Below are positions 1 through 6,027 of a DNA stretch of 6,193 bases, one piece after another. Below the pieces are notes generated by a model that worked only from the letters and a program-made list of their open reading frames with translations, had not been told where the DNA came from and searched no databases. The DNA lies in contig JBAZCI010000046.1 of assembly GCA_041671025.1 (NCBI GenBank), positions 1 through 6,193 of the forward strand, written 5' to 3'. Position 1 is the stretch's first letter; the number at the start of each line of letters is the position of its first letter. Source of the stretch: JBAZCI01 sp041671025. Its GTDB lineage: Bacteria > Patescibacteriota > Patescibacteriia > UBA10025. The position numbers were made by a program, and so were the translations under genes.

Positions 1-680
1 CGCGAAAGGATCTGCAGGAGCTCTTTAATGTGTCCAGCGCTAAGATTCGGGTTGTGCATGACGGCGCTTGGGTTGAAAAGGTAGCATTAAAAAGAGGTCG
101 CAAAGGCATAGCGCATTTGAAGACCGGCAAGAAATTTATTCTCTATTTGGGAACGATTGAGCCCCGCAAGAACGTCACTACGCTTATTCGCGCGTATCAT
201 AAGCTGTTGACATGGAATCCGGAGTATAAAGCGTACACATTGGTTATTGCGGGAAAAAAAGGATACAAGGCCGATGTGGTACTTGATGAGGTGAGAGAAT
301 TGAAGCTGGGCAAACAGGTCAGGTTCATTGATTATGTAACGCAGAATGAAAAAGTGGATCTGATGAAAGCCGCGACATGCTTTGTGAACCCGTCATACTA
401 TGAAGGATTTGCGATGACGGTTGCGGATGCGCTGGCGCTGGGTACGCCGGTTATCGCAAGCAATATTTCGTCGATTAAGGAAATTGTCGGGAAGGCGGGA
501 ATTTTGTTTGACCCCGAAAAAGAGTACGAGCTTGCCGCCGCGATTAAAAAAGTACTGACCGGCGCTGATTTACGGAAGCGCCTGTCGAGGTTAGGAAAAG
601 TCCGGGCGGAACTGTTCAACTGGGAAACGTGCGCCCGGCAGACTCTCGAGGTCTATTACGATACGGTGAAAAAGAAATAA
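1..680 (+). CDS. GT4-family glycosyltransferase, C-terminal part (5' truncated by window edge)
   Basis: The reading frame is open to the left edge (first full codon at 3). The residues before the GTG at 30 (RKDLQELFN) continue a normal GT4 sequence, so that GTG is internal and the true start lies outside the window. What is visible is the nucleotide-sugar-binding C-terminal Rossmann domain of a GT-B retaining enzyme. Counting V30 as residue 1: strand and basic patch FILYLGTIEPRKN (36-48, R46/K47 expected to touch the donor phosphates), LVIAGKKG (71-78), VNPSYYEGF (119-127), and the donor-site segment ending ALGTPVIASN. The EX7E motif reads E125-x7-D133, with Asp for the second Glu. The family moves a sugar from a nucleotide-sugar donor to a glycan or lipid acceptor at the cytoplasmic face. 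Donor and acceptor cannot be read from sequence. The second GT gene follows after 15 bases, suggesting one transcript. Family assignment is firm, specificity unknown. Confidence 0.93.
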   Translation, partial: RKDLQELFNVSSAKIRVVHDGAWVEKVALKRGRKGIAHLKTGKKFILYLGTIEPRKNVTTLIRAYHKLLTWNPEYKAYTLVIAGKKGYKADVVLDEVRELKLGKQVRFIDYVTQNEKVDLMKAATCFVNPSYYEGFAMTVADALALGTPVIASNISSIKEIVGKAGILFDPEKEYELAAAIKKVLTGADLRKRLSRLGKVRAELFNWETCARQTLEVYYDTVKKK

Positions 681-695
681 CAGTCGCCAAGACAT

Positions 696-1787
696 ATGCC
701 GAAGCTGAATGTTGGTATTGATGTACGCGTCGCAGAACAGATCGGGGGTATCGGAAGATACGCCCGGGAGTTAGTATTGGCGCTCGGGCGCCGCGGAGAG
801 CATGCACTCCACGCGCTTGTATATGCTGACCAGGATACTTCGTGGCTACCGGAGGGGATTGTGCTCATACCCGTTTCCCGGACAGCGAAGCGGATGCTTC
901 CCTTGTTGTGGGAGCATGCTCTCCTGCCGCGCAGCGCGGCAGTGCGCCGCCTGGACCTGATGCATTTCCCAAACCCGACAGCCCCGTTAGGTATGCATAT
1001 CCCGTTTGTCGCTACCGTTCACGATACGGCAATCTTTGACCACCCGGAATGGTTTCCATCCGGACAGTCGTTCAGTACCCGCACGGTCGTTCCCCGCACG
1101 ATGCGGCGCGCGCGGCGCCTGCTGGCGGTGACGGAAACGGTTAAACACAATGTCATGAATCGCTTCGGCGTTCCTGACGAAAAAATTTCAGTCATTCCAA
1201 ACGGCGTTAATACAGAAGTTTTTTCTCTCGAACGCGCGACGGTCGAGCAAACGCTGAAAAAATTTCATCTTGATCCGGGATATATACTTTGGGTCGGACG
1301 TCCCGCGCCATACAAAAATCTTGCGTTTGTAAATACACTAGTTCAGTCGAGCGAAAAACGTTTTGTATTTGTCGGGATGGATGCACATGAGGCACGTTCC
1401 GCAATGCCTGCGTATGACGAAACGCGATGCACGTGCATTGCATCTATTGAGCCGGGTTCACGTGAACTCGCTGATCTCTATAGGGGAGCAGGCGTCGTTA
1501 TTCAGCCCTCGTTGTACGAAAGTTTTGCTCTGCCGGTTCTTGAAGCCCTTGCGTGCGGGACACCGGCGATTGTGAGCGATATGCCTACGCTTCGGGAAAT
1601 ATACGGAAACATGCTTGAATATGCGCCGTTGGCTGATCTGTCTGTCTGGCAAAAAAAAATTGACCGCAGTATAACAAATGAAACGGGACGGCAAGAACGT
1701 AGTGCGTGGGCCCAGAAATATGCTTGGCAAAAGATCGCCGAAAGCGTTTCCGCTCAGTACGCGGCAGTGCTTGGCGAACGGAAATAG
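696..1787 (+). CDS. GT4-family glycosyltransferase (GT-B fold, mannosyltransferase-like)
   Basis: A complete 363-residue protein, the usual GT4 length, with both GT-B lobes. The N-terminal acceptor lobe opens with VGIDVR (6-11) and the glycine-rich loop GGIGRYAREL (17-26), and contains ATVHDTA (106-112). The linker motif VIPNGVN (166-172) leads to the donor lobe: YILWVGRPAPYKN (196-208, R202 and K207 likely phosphate contacts) and YESFALPVLEALACGTP (274-290), with an intact EX7E pair E275/E283. No signal peptide or membrane segment is seen, so the enzyme is cytosolic or membrane-peripheral. The ATG at 696 puts the first beta strand at residue 5, as expected; no Shine-Dalgarno precedes it. It starts 15 bases after the previous GT gene and probably shares its operon, most likely for cell-surface polysaccharide or glycolipid. 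It carries an A9 run (1651-1659) and two strong palindromes inside the frame. Sugar specificity cannot be deduced. Confidence 0.95.
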   Translation: MPKLNVGIDVRVAEQIGGIGRYARELVLALGRRGEHALHALVYADQDTSWLPEGIVLIPVSRTAKRMLPLLWEHALLPRSAAVRRLDLMHFPNPTAPLGMHIPFVATVHDTAIFDHPEWFPSGQSFSTRTVVPRTMRRARRLLAVTETVKHNVMNRFGVPDEKISVIPNGVNTEVFSLERATVEQTLKKFHLDPGYILWVGRPAPYKNLAFVNTLVQSSEKRFVFVGMDAHEARSAMPAYDETRCTCIASIEPGSRELADLYRGAGVVIQPSLYESFALPVLEALACGTPAIVSDMPTLREIYGNMLEYAPLADLSVWQKKIDRSITNETGRQERSAWAQKYAWQKIAESVSAQYAAVLGERK

Positions 1788-1818
1788 TATACGGAATTGA
1801 GAAGGAGAAAAAGAGGGG

Positions 1819-1850
1819 TGCCGCTTTTCTTTGCCGAAAGAAAAGCGGCA
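1819..1850. repeat. Perfect 14-bp inverted repeat with 4-nt loop, possible transcript end
   Basis: TGCCGCTTTTCTTT (1819-1832) is exactly complementary to AAAGAAAAGCGGCA (1837-1850) around the loop GCCG. It begins 32 bases after the stop codon of the second glycosyltransferase gene. Position and stability fit a terminator or an mRNA 3'-end stabiliser, but no T-run follows on either strand directly after the stem, so it is not a textbook intrinsic terminator. It could equally be a copy of a dispersed hairpin repeat. The structure is certain; the role is inferred. Confidence 0.7.
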
Positions 1851-1945
1851 GAAAAGAACGGCCGCCCGTGCAGAAAAAATTGACAGCCTCGACTCCGTCG
1901 GCCGATGCAGTGCAAACTTTTCCCTCTGACATTGCCAGGAGGTTC

Positions 1946-1959
1946 TTTTTGTACAAAAA
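1946..1959. other. Perfect 14-bp palindrome TTTTTGTACAAAAA
   Basis: A fully symmetric site in the spacer, just after an orphan AGGAGG (1937-1942) and 18 bases before the composite repeat. It could be a dimeric-regulator binding site or a weak hairpin, or simply T- and A-runs meeting by chance. No gene starts near it that it would obviously control. Confidence 0.35.
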
Positions 1960-1977
1960 AGCAGTATTTCTTTTTTC

Positions 1978-2070
1978 TGTCATCCTGAGCGCAAGCGAAG
2001 GATCCCGTCCGCCTCGGGCGGACGAGATTCTTCGGTCGGTCGCTATGAGCGACACTCCCTCAGAATGACA
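1978..2070. repeat. Composite dispersed inverted-repeat element (REP/MITE-like)
   Basis: The ends TGTCATCCTGAG (1978-1989) and CTCAGAATGACA (2059-2070) are inverted copies with one mismatch in 12. Inside lie two perfect hairpins: CGTCCGCC/GGCGGACG with loop TCG (2006-2024), and GTCGCT/AGCGAC with loop ATG (2039-2053). GAAGGATC and GATTCTTC flank the first hairpin as a further imperfect arm. The end sequences match a word I recall as dispersed in many bacterial genomes, where it gives spurious 'SEGSR' and 'LRMT' reading frames. There is no room for a transposase, so any movement would need an enzyme in trans. No target-site duplication is obvious at the flanks. Repeat identity is by memory; the structure is directly visible. 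Confidence 0.8.
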
Positions 2071-2193
2071 ATTAATAAAGTGGTTGTTATACCCACTGCG
2101 TCGTCGGATTTTTCTGCAATGGGCGGGAAGAAGGTAAGAAAGCATGGTCGTTTGGTATTAAGAGGCAACTCCGAATAACCTTGAAAATGTAAG

Positions 2194-2255
2194 AACTTAA
2201 TTCGGTAACTTCGCAACTTTGTTAAGTTGCTTATCTAGCCAATAACTTGATAACT
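2194..2255. repeat. AACTT-word cluster with a 7-bp hairpin
   Basis: AACTT occurs at 2194, 2207, 2215 and 2244, with AACT at 2252 and the complement AAGTT at 2224. The third copy pairs with the complement as GCAACTT (2213-2219) / AAGTTGC (2224-2230) around the loop TGTT, followed by TTATCT. The hairpin is too weak and its T-run too broken for a confident terminator. The words may be a degenerate short tandem repeat or binding sites upstream of the ileS promoter. Confidence 0.35.
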
Positions 2256-2285
2256 CAGCTCTTGAATTTTGTACGGAGGGGTTTC

Positions 2286-2314
2286 TTGTCAGTGACCCTG
2301 TTTTTCGCTACACT
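2286..2314 (+). promoter_or_regulatory. Sigma70-like promoter for ileS-recO
   Basis: TTGTCA (2286-2291, five of six to TTGACA) and TACACT (2309-2314, four of six to TATAAT) are separated by exactly 17 bases. A start of transcription about seven bases past the -10 would fall near 2321, leaving only about 11 bases before the ileS ATG at 2332 and no ribosome binding site. The -35 box overlaps a small GTCA-G-TGAC palindrome (2288-2296). Prediction by pattern only. Confidence 0.55.
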
Positions 2315-2331
2315 ACAGCTACTTTTCGCAT

Positions 2332-5268
2332 ATGCCAGAAGAAAAACAGCTATCATCTATACCGAACTTTTCCAAGCTGGAGGAAGAGGTTTTCGCGTTC
2401 TGGGAAAAGGAACATATTTTTGATCAGAGTCTGGAAAAAACCAAGGACGGCAAACGATTCGTTTTTTTTGAAGGTCCGCCAACCGCAAACGGCAAGCCGG
2501 GTATTCATCATGTGCTTGCACGTGCGTACAAGGATGTTATCTGCCGGTATAAAACGATGCGCGGTTTTTTTGTCGAGCGCAAAGCCGGCTGGGATACACA
2601 TGGCCTTCCGGTTGAACTTCAAGTTGAAAAAGCGCTGAAGATTTCCGGCAAGCCGCAGATCGAAAAATACGGCGTGGAAGCGTTCAACAAGAAATGCAAA
2701 GAGAGCGTGTGGCAATACAAAAAAGAATGGGAACAGCTGACGTCGCGCATCGGTTTTTGGCTTGACCTGGAGCATCCGTATGTCACATACGAAAATGAAT
2801 ATGTCGAATCGCTCTGGTGGATCATGAAGCAGGTGTGGGACAAAGGACTTCTCTATCAGGGCCACAAAGTCGTTCCGCATTGTCCGCGATGCGGTACGGC
2901 GCTTTCCAGTCACGAAGTCGCACAGGGGTATGACAAGGTGAAAGATCGTTCCGTGTTTGTAAAATTCAAAGTGAAAAATCAGGAGAATACGTATATTCTT
3001 TCATGGACGACGACGCCGTGGACATTGCCCGGGAATGTTGCGCTGGCTGTCGGGGAAAAGATTGACTATGTTCAGGTTAAAGCGGGCAATGAGCAGTATA
3101 TACTTGCAAAGGCCGTTATAGAAAAAATTCATGGGGAGTATGATGTTGTGAAGGAAATAAAAGGTGCTGAACTTGTCGGTATGCACTATGAGCCGCTTTT
3201 CGATATTACAGAATTACAGTCCTCAACCTCGCATCAAGTGTATGTCGCCGATTTTGTGAATACGGACGAAGGTACTGGAATCGTTCACACTGCAGTGATG
3301 TACGGCGAAGACGACTATCAACTGGGAGAAAAAATTGGATTGCCTAAAGTACACACGGTTACTCCCGACGGATTGTTTAATGAGCTTGTTCCGCAATGGC
3401 AGGGCTGGCCGGTGAAACACAAGGACAAGCCGACGGAAGATAAAACAACGCAGGCGATTATCGACTACTTGAAGGAAGCGGGGCTGTTATACGGTGAAGA
3501 ACTGTATGAACATGATTACCCGTTCTGTTGGCGATGCGATACGCCGCTCCTGTACTATGCGAAGAACTCCTGGTTTATCAAGATGAGCGCATTGCGTGAG
3601 GAGCTGAAAAAAAATAATGAAACGATCAACTGGGTGCCGGCGTATATTAAGGACGGCCGGTTCGGCGAATGGCTCAACGAGGTGAAGGACTGGGCGTTTT
3701 CACGCGAACGGTATTGGGGTACGCCGTTGCCGATTTGGGTATGTGAAAAATGCGGATCAAAAGAATGCATCGGAAGTATTGCAGAATTAACCGCGAGAAG
3801 TGCCAATCAGAAAATTGATGCAGCGACGCTTGATCTGCATCGTCCGTACGTCGATGAGATTACGCTGACCTGCGCTTCATGTTCAGGAAAAATGGTACGG
3901 GTCAAAGAAGTCGCCGACGTGTGGTTCGATTCCGGATCTATGCCGTACGCACAGTGGCATTATCCGTTTGAGAATACAGAGCGGGTGGACAGCGGACAAA
4001 GCTTTCCCGCCGAATATATTTCGGAAGCGATAGATCAGACCCGCGGCTGGTTTTATACCCTGCTTGCCGTATCGACACTGCTCGGCAAAGGCGCGCCGTA
4101 CAAGAATGTCATTTGCCTCAACCACATCATGGACAGCAAAGGGCAAAAAATGTCCAAGTCGCGCGGTAATGTTGTCGATCCGTTTGACATTATCAGTCAA
4201 TACGGCGCTGACGCATTACGCTGGCATCTCTTTACCATGAACCAGCCCGGCGATGTGAAATTATTTGATGCCAAACAGGTGAACGAGGTGATCAAGAAAA
4301 ACTGGCTGATTATATGGAACGTCCTGACATTTTGGAAGACGTACCGTGGCGCAAGCGAAATGCCCGCGGTGATTCCGCGCAAGGGTATGCACGTACTGGA
4401 TTCGTGGGTAATGGCCAGAATGCATCAGGTTGTTGAAGCGACGACTGCACATCTTGAAACGTATGAGATCACGCAGGCGGGCAGGCTTATCACAGACTTT
4501 GTGAACGACGTTTCTACCTGGTATTTACGGCGGTCGCGCGACCGATATAAAGATGGCGGAACGGAGGCCGCTCAAGCCGTGCAAACTCTGCATATTGTCT
4601 TGCATACGCTTGCGAGACTATTGGCCCCATTTGCGCCGTTTTTCGCTGAAAAACTGTATGCAGAGACCGGAGGAAAACAGAAAAGCGTTCATCTCGAACC
4701 CTGGCCCGTGGCTAAAGACTATCCCGCGAATGAAGTCATCATTCGCGCTATGGCGAACCTGAGACAGGCGGTGGAGCTTGGACACGCGTTGCGCAAAGAA
4801 CATTCGATCAAGGTGCGTCAGCCTCTCGCTCAATTCATTATCAAAGGCGAAAAACTGCCCGCTGATATCACCGGCGTCATTCAGGATGAACTGAATGTGC
4901 GGGAAGTCATCGCGACATCCGCACTGCCCAGCGGATCCGAATTTGTGCGCAAAGAGTCAAACGGTGTTGCTGTCGCTTTGGACACGACCATCACGGATGA
5001 ACTTCGGCAGGAGGGGATGGTGCGCGATATCATCAGGCATATCAATGCGATGCGCAAAGGGATGAAGTTGACACCGGCGGATAAAATTGACATACGGTTT
5101 TGGACTGAGACACCAGACGCTATTGAAGTCCTGTCCAGATATGCAGACATGATTTCTCAGGGGACGGCCGCTGTGAGTATAAGCACGCTTGCCGCAAAAC
5201 CGGCGGAGACCGAACCGCTCGTGCTCGGTGAACAGTCGATTGCGTTCCATATCGTCAAAGTGGAATAG
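2332..5268 (+). CDS. ileS: Isoleucine-tRNA ligase, type 2 (eukaryote-like), with GIHH signature
   Basis: Charges tRNA-Ile with isoleucine using ATP in the cytoplasm; essential for translation. The 978 residues show the class I order: the N-terminal catalytic half with PPTANGKPGIHH (49-60, HIGH position replaced by G57-I-H-H60) and KAGWDTHGLPVE (84-95); the CP1 editing domain with SWTTTPWTLPGN (224-235) and GTGIVHTAVMYGEDDY (314-329, D328 aligning with the editing Asp); WFDSGSMPYAQWHYPFEN (531-548); KMSKS (606-610); then the helical anticodon-binding domain (about 684-800) and a compact C-terminal tRNA-binding region containing KVRQPL (827-832). Four Cys pairs (184/187, 399/402, 471/474, 514/517) fit the two zinc sites of such enzymes. 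Type 2 enzymes are often somewhat longer (just over 1000 residues). The ATG at 2332 fits the conserved N-terminus (FSKLEEEVFAFWE) and has no Shine-Dalgarno. recO follows after three bases. Confidence 0.98.
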   Translation: MPEEKQLSSIPNFSKLEEEVFAFWEKEHIFDQSLEKTKDGKRFVFFEGPPTANGKPGIHHVLARAYKDVICRYKTMRGFFVERKAGWDTHGLPVELQVEKALKISGKPQIEKYGVEAFNKKCKESVWQYKKEWEQLTSRIGFWLDLEHPYVTYENEYVESLWWIMKQVWDKGLLYQGHKVVPHCPRCGTALSSHEVAQGYDKVKDRSVFVKFKVKNQENTYILSWTTTPWTLPGNVALAVGEKIDYVQVKAGNEQYILAKAVIEKIHGEYDVVKEIKGAELVGMHYEPLFDITELQSSTSHQVYVADFVNTDEGTGIVHTAVMYGEDDYQLGEKIGLPKVHTVTPDGLFNELVPQWQGWPVKHKDKPTEDKTTQAIIDYLKEAGLLYGEELYEHDYPFCWRCDTPLLYYAKNSWFIKMSALREELKKNNETINWVPAYIKDGRFGEWLNEVKDWAFSRERYWGTPLPIWVCEKCGSKECIGSIAELTARSANQKIDAATLDLHRPYVDEITLTCASCSGKMVRVKEVADVWFDSGSMPYAQWHYPFENTERVDSGQSFPAEYISEAIDQTRGWFYTLLAVSTLLGKGAPYKNVICLNHIMDSKGQKMSKSRGNVVDPFDIISQYGADALRWHLFTMNQPGDVKLFDAKQVNEVIKKNWLIIWNVLTFWKTYRGASEMPAVIPRKGMHVLDSWVMARMHQVVEATTAHLETYEITQAGRLITDFVNDVSTWYLRRSRDRYKDGGTEAAQAVQTLHIVLHTLARLLAPFAPFFAEKLYAETGGKQKSVHLEPWPVAKDYPANEVIIRAMANLRQAVELGHALRKEHSIKVRQPLAQFIIKGEKLPADITGVIQDELNVREVIATSALPSGSEFVRKESNGVAVALDTTITDELRQEGMVRDIIRHINAMRKGMKLTPADKIDIRFWTETPDAIEVLSRYADMISQGTAAVSISTLAAKPAETEPLVLGEQSIAFHIVKVE

Positions 5269-5271
5269 CAC

Positions 5272-6027
5272 ATGCCGACATTTTTCACCGAAGGCATTGT
5301 GCTGTCACGTACCGCGGTCGGTGATACAGACAAGTCGGCCGTTATTTATACGGACGCCCACGGCAAGCTGACGGCGCGTGTTCGTGCCGGTCAGCGGTCC
5401 ACCAGCAAACTTGCCGGCAGTATAGAGCCGTTTTCCACGGGGCTGTTTTTTTTCGCGCAGGGACGCGGCGGCCATACGCTCACCGGCGCTGACCTGACGA
5501 CGACATTTCCGAGACTGAAAAGCAAGCTGCTTACTACTGCGTCCGCGAGCGTCATCGTGGAATGCGTACTCCTGTTGACGCATGAGTGGCACGCCGACAA
5601 ACGGGTGCTTGATATTGTGAAATCAGCGTGCGCTTTTTTGAACCAGCGAACGTTGACGCGCGGGCAGGTGATGATCGCAGAAATGTGGGCGCTCTGGCAG
5701 CTGCTCGGCCATCTGGGGATCGGGCTGAATCTCGACGTCTGCGTGCGGTGCGGTAAAAAATTAGATTCACGAAAGCTGAGTATCAGCTATGATCAGGGAG
5801 GTACGCTGTGCGCCTCCTGCACGGAGAGTGTCCGCGGATCAATGCCGTTGTCTTCCGCCGCGCTGAAGTTGCTCCGTCTGGCGGGGGGAATGGCACTGAG
5901 GAGTATTCCCCGAATCCGGGCTTCGGCCGGGACGATTACCCAGGCGCTGAAGTGCGCTCACGGGGCATATCAGTATCAGCTTGATCAGGCATCACCGGCG
6001 CTTGCATTTAGAAATGCCGTTCAATGA
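5272..6027 (+). CDS. recO: DNA repair protein RecO
   Basis: RecO binds single-stranded DNA and RecR and helps load RecA onto SSB-coated gaps in the RecF pathway. The 251-residue length is typical. The N-terminal OB-fold region is recognisable from TEGIVLSRTAVGDTDKSAVI (6-25) and KLTARVRAGQRSTSKLAGSIEP (32-53). A helical middle domain follows, then a C-terminal zinc ribbon with C157-x2-C160 and C180-x2-C183, in the usual frame of GIGLNLDVCVRCG and GGTLCASC. The ATG at 5272 lies three bases after the ileS stop, with no clear Shine-Dalgarno, so translation may be coupled to ileS and both are probably one transcript. The gene ends at TGA and has an intact length, showing UGA acts as a stop here. 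A T8 run (5446-5453) lies within the frame. Sequence divergence is high but domain order and zinc cysteines make the call strong. Confidence 0.93.
   Translation: MPTFFTEGIVLSRTAVGDTDKSAVIYTDAHGKLTARVRAGQRSTSKLAGSIEPFSTGLFFFAQGRGGHTLTGADLTTTFPRLKSKLLTTASASVIVECVLLLTHEWHADKRVLDIVKSACAFLNQRTLTRGQVMIAEMWALWQLLGHLGIGLNLDVCVRCGKKLDSRKLSISYDQGGTLCASCTESVRGSMPLSSAALKLLRLAGGMALRSIPRIRASAGTITQALKCAHGAYQYQLDQASPALAFRNAVQ

Larger units (their letters stand above)
1788..2331. other. 544-bp non-coding, repeat-rich spacer between the glycosyltransferase and ileS genes
   Basis: No frame here looks like a real protein. The longer open frames cross the inverted repeats and give the kind of translation typical of repeat read-through (for example SASEGSRPP on +, LALRMT on -). 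The spacer holds, in order, a perfect stem-loop (1819-1850), a T5GTACA5 palindrome (1946-1959), a composite inverted-repeat element (1978-2070), an undistinguished stretch (2071-2190), an AACTT-rich patch with a hairpin (2194-2255) and the ileS promoter (2286-2314). No tRNA cloverleaf or CRISPR repeat was recognised. The glycosyltransferase and ileS transcription units probably separate here. Confidence 0.8.

Noticed and set aside
1818..1883. 21-codon mini-gene from GTG with AAGGAG at 1802-1807
   Set aside because: The codons are simply the two arms of the 14-bp inverted repeat, so a hairpin explains the sequence better than a peptide.
1880..1885. Consensus -35 box TTGACA
   Set aside because: No -10-like hexamer lies 16-18 bases downstream (region is CCGATGCA), and no gene follows within reach.
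1706..2068. 120-codon open frame on + overlapping the second glycosyltransferase end and the spacer
   Set aside because: Its first part is an out-of-frame shadow of the glycosyltransferase and the rest translates the stem-loop and composite repeat (KKSGRKERPP, SASEGSRPP), a familiar repeat artefact.
1949..2068. Small frame from TTG after AGGAGG at 1937-1942
   Set aside because: The start would be six bases after the site, but the 39-residue product is almost wholly the composite repeat read-through.
1585..2145. 186-codon open frame on the - strand
   Set aside because: It runs antisense to the glycosyltransferase 3' end and through the inverted repeat (LALRMT wording); no domain-like sequence and no start signal.
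1788..2331. CRISPR array, tRNA or T-box leader upstream of ileS
   Set aside because: No regularly spaced identical repeats, no cloverleaf or CCA arm, and no T-box sequence; the predicted ileS leader is only about 11 bases.
2353..2913. 186-codon open frame on the - strand within ileS
   Set aside because: Antisense to the strongly conserved catalytic half of IleRS; Phe/Arg-rich translation without any recognisable motif.
6025..6027. Possible UGA recoding (UGA = Gly) as in some CPR lineages
   Set aside because: recO has normal length with UGA as stop, and another in-frame UGA follows 11 codons later, so standard decoding fits.
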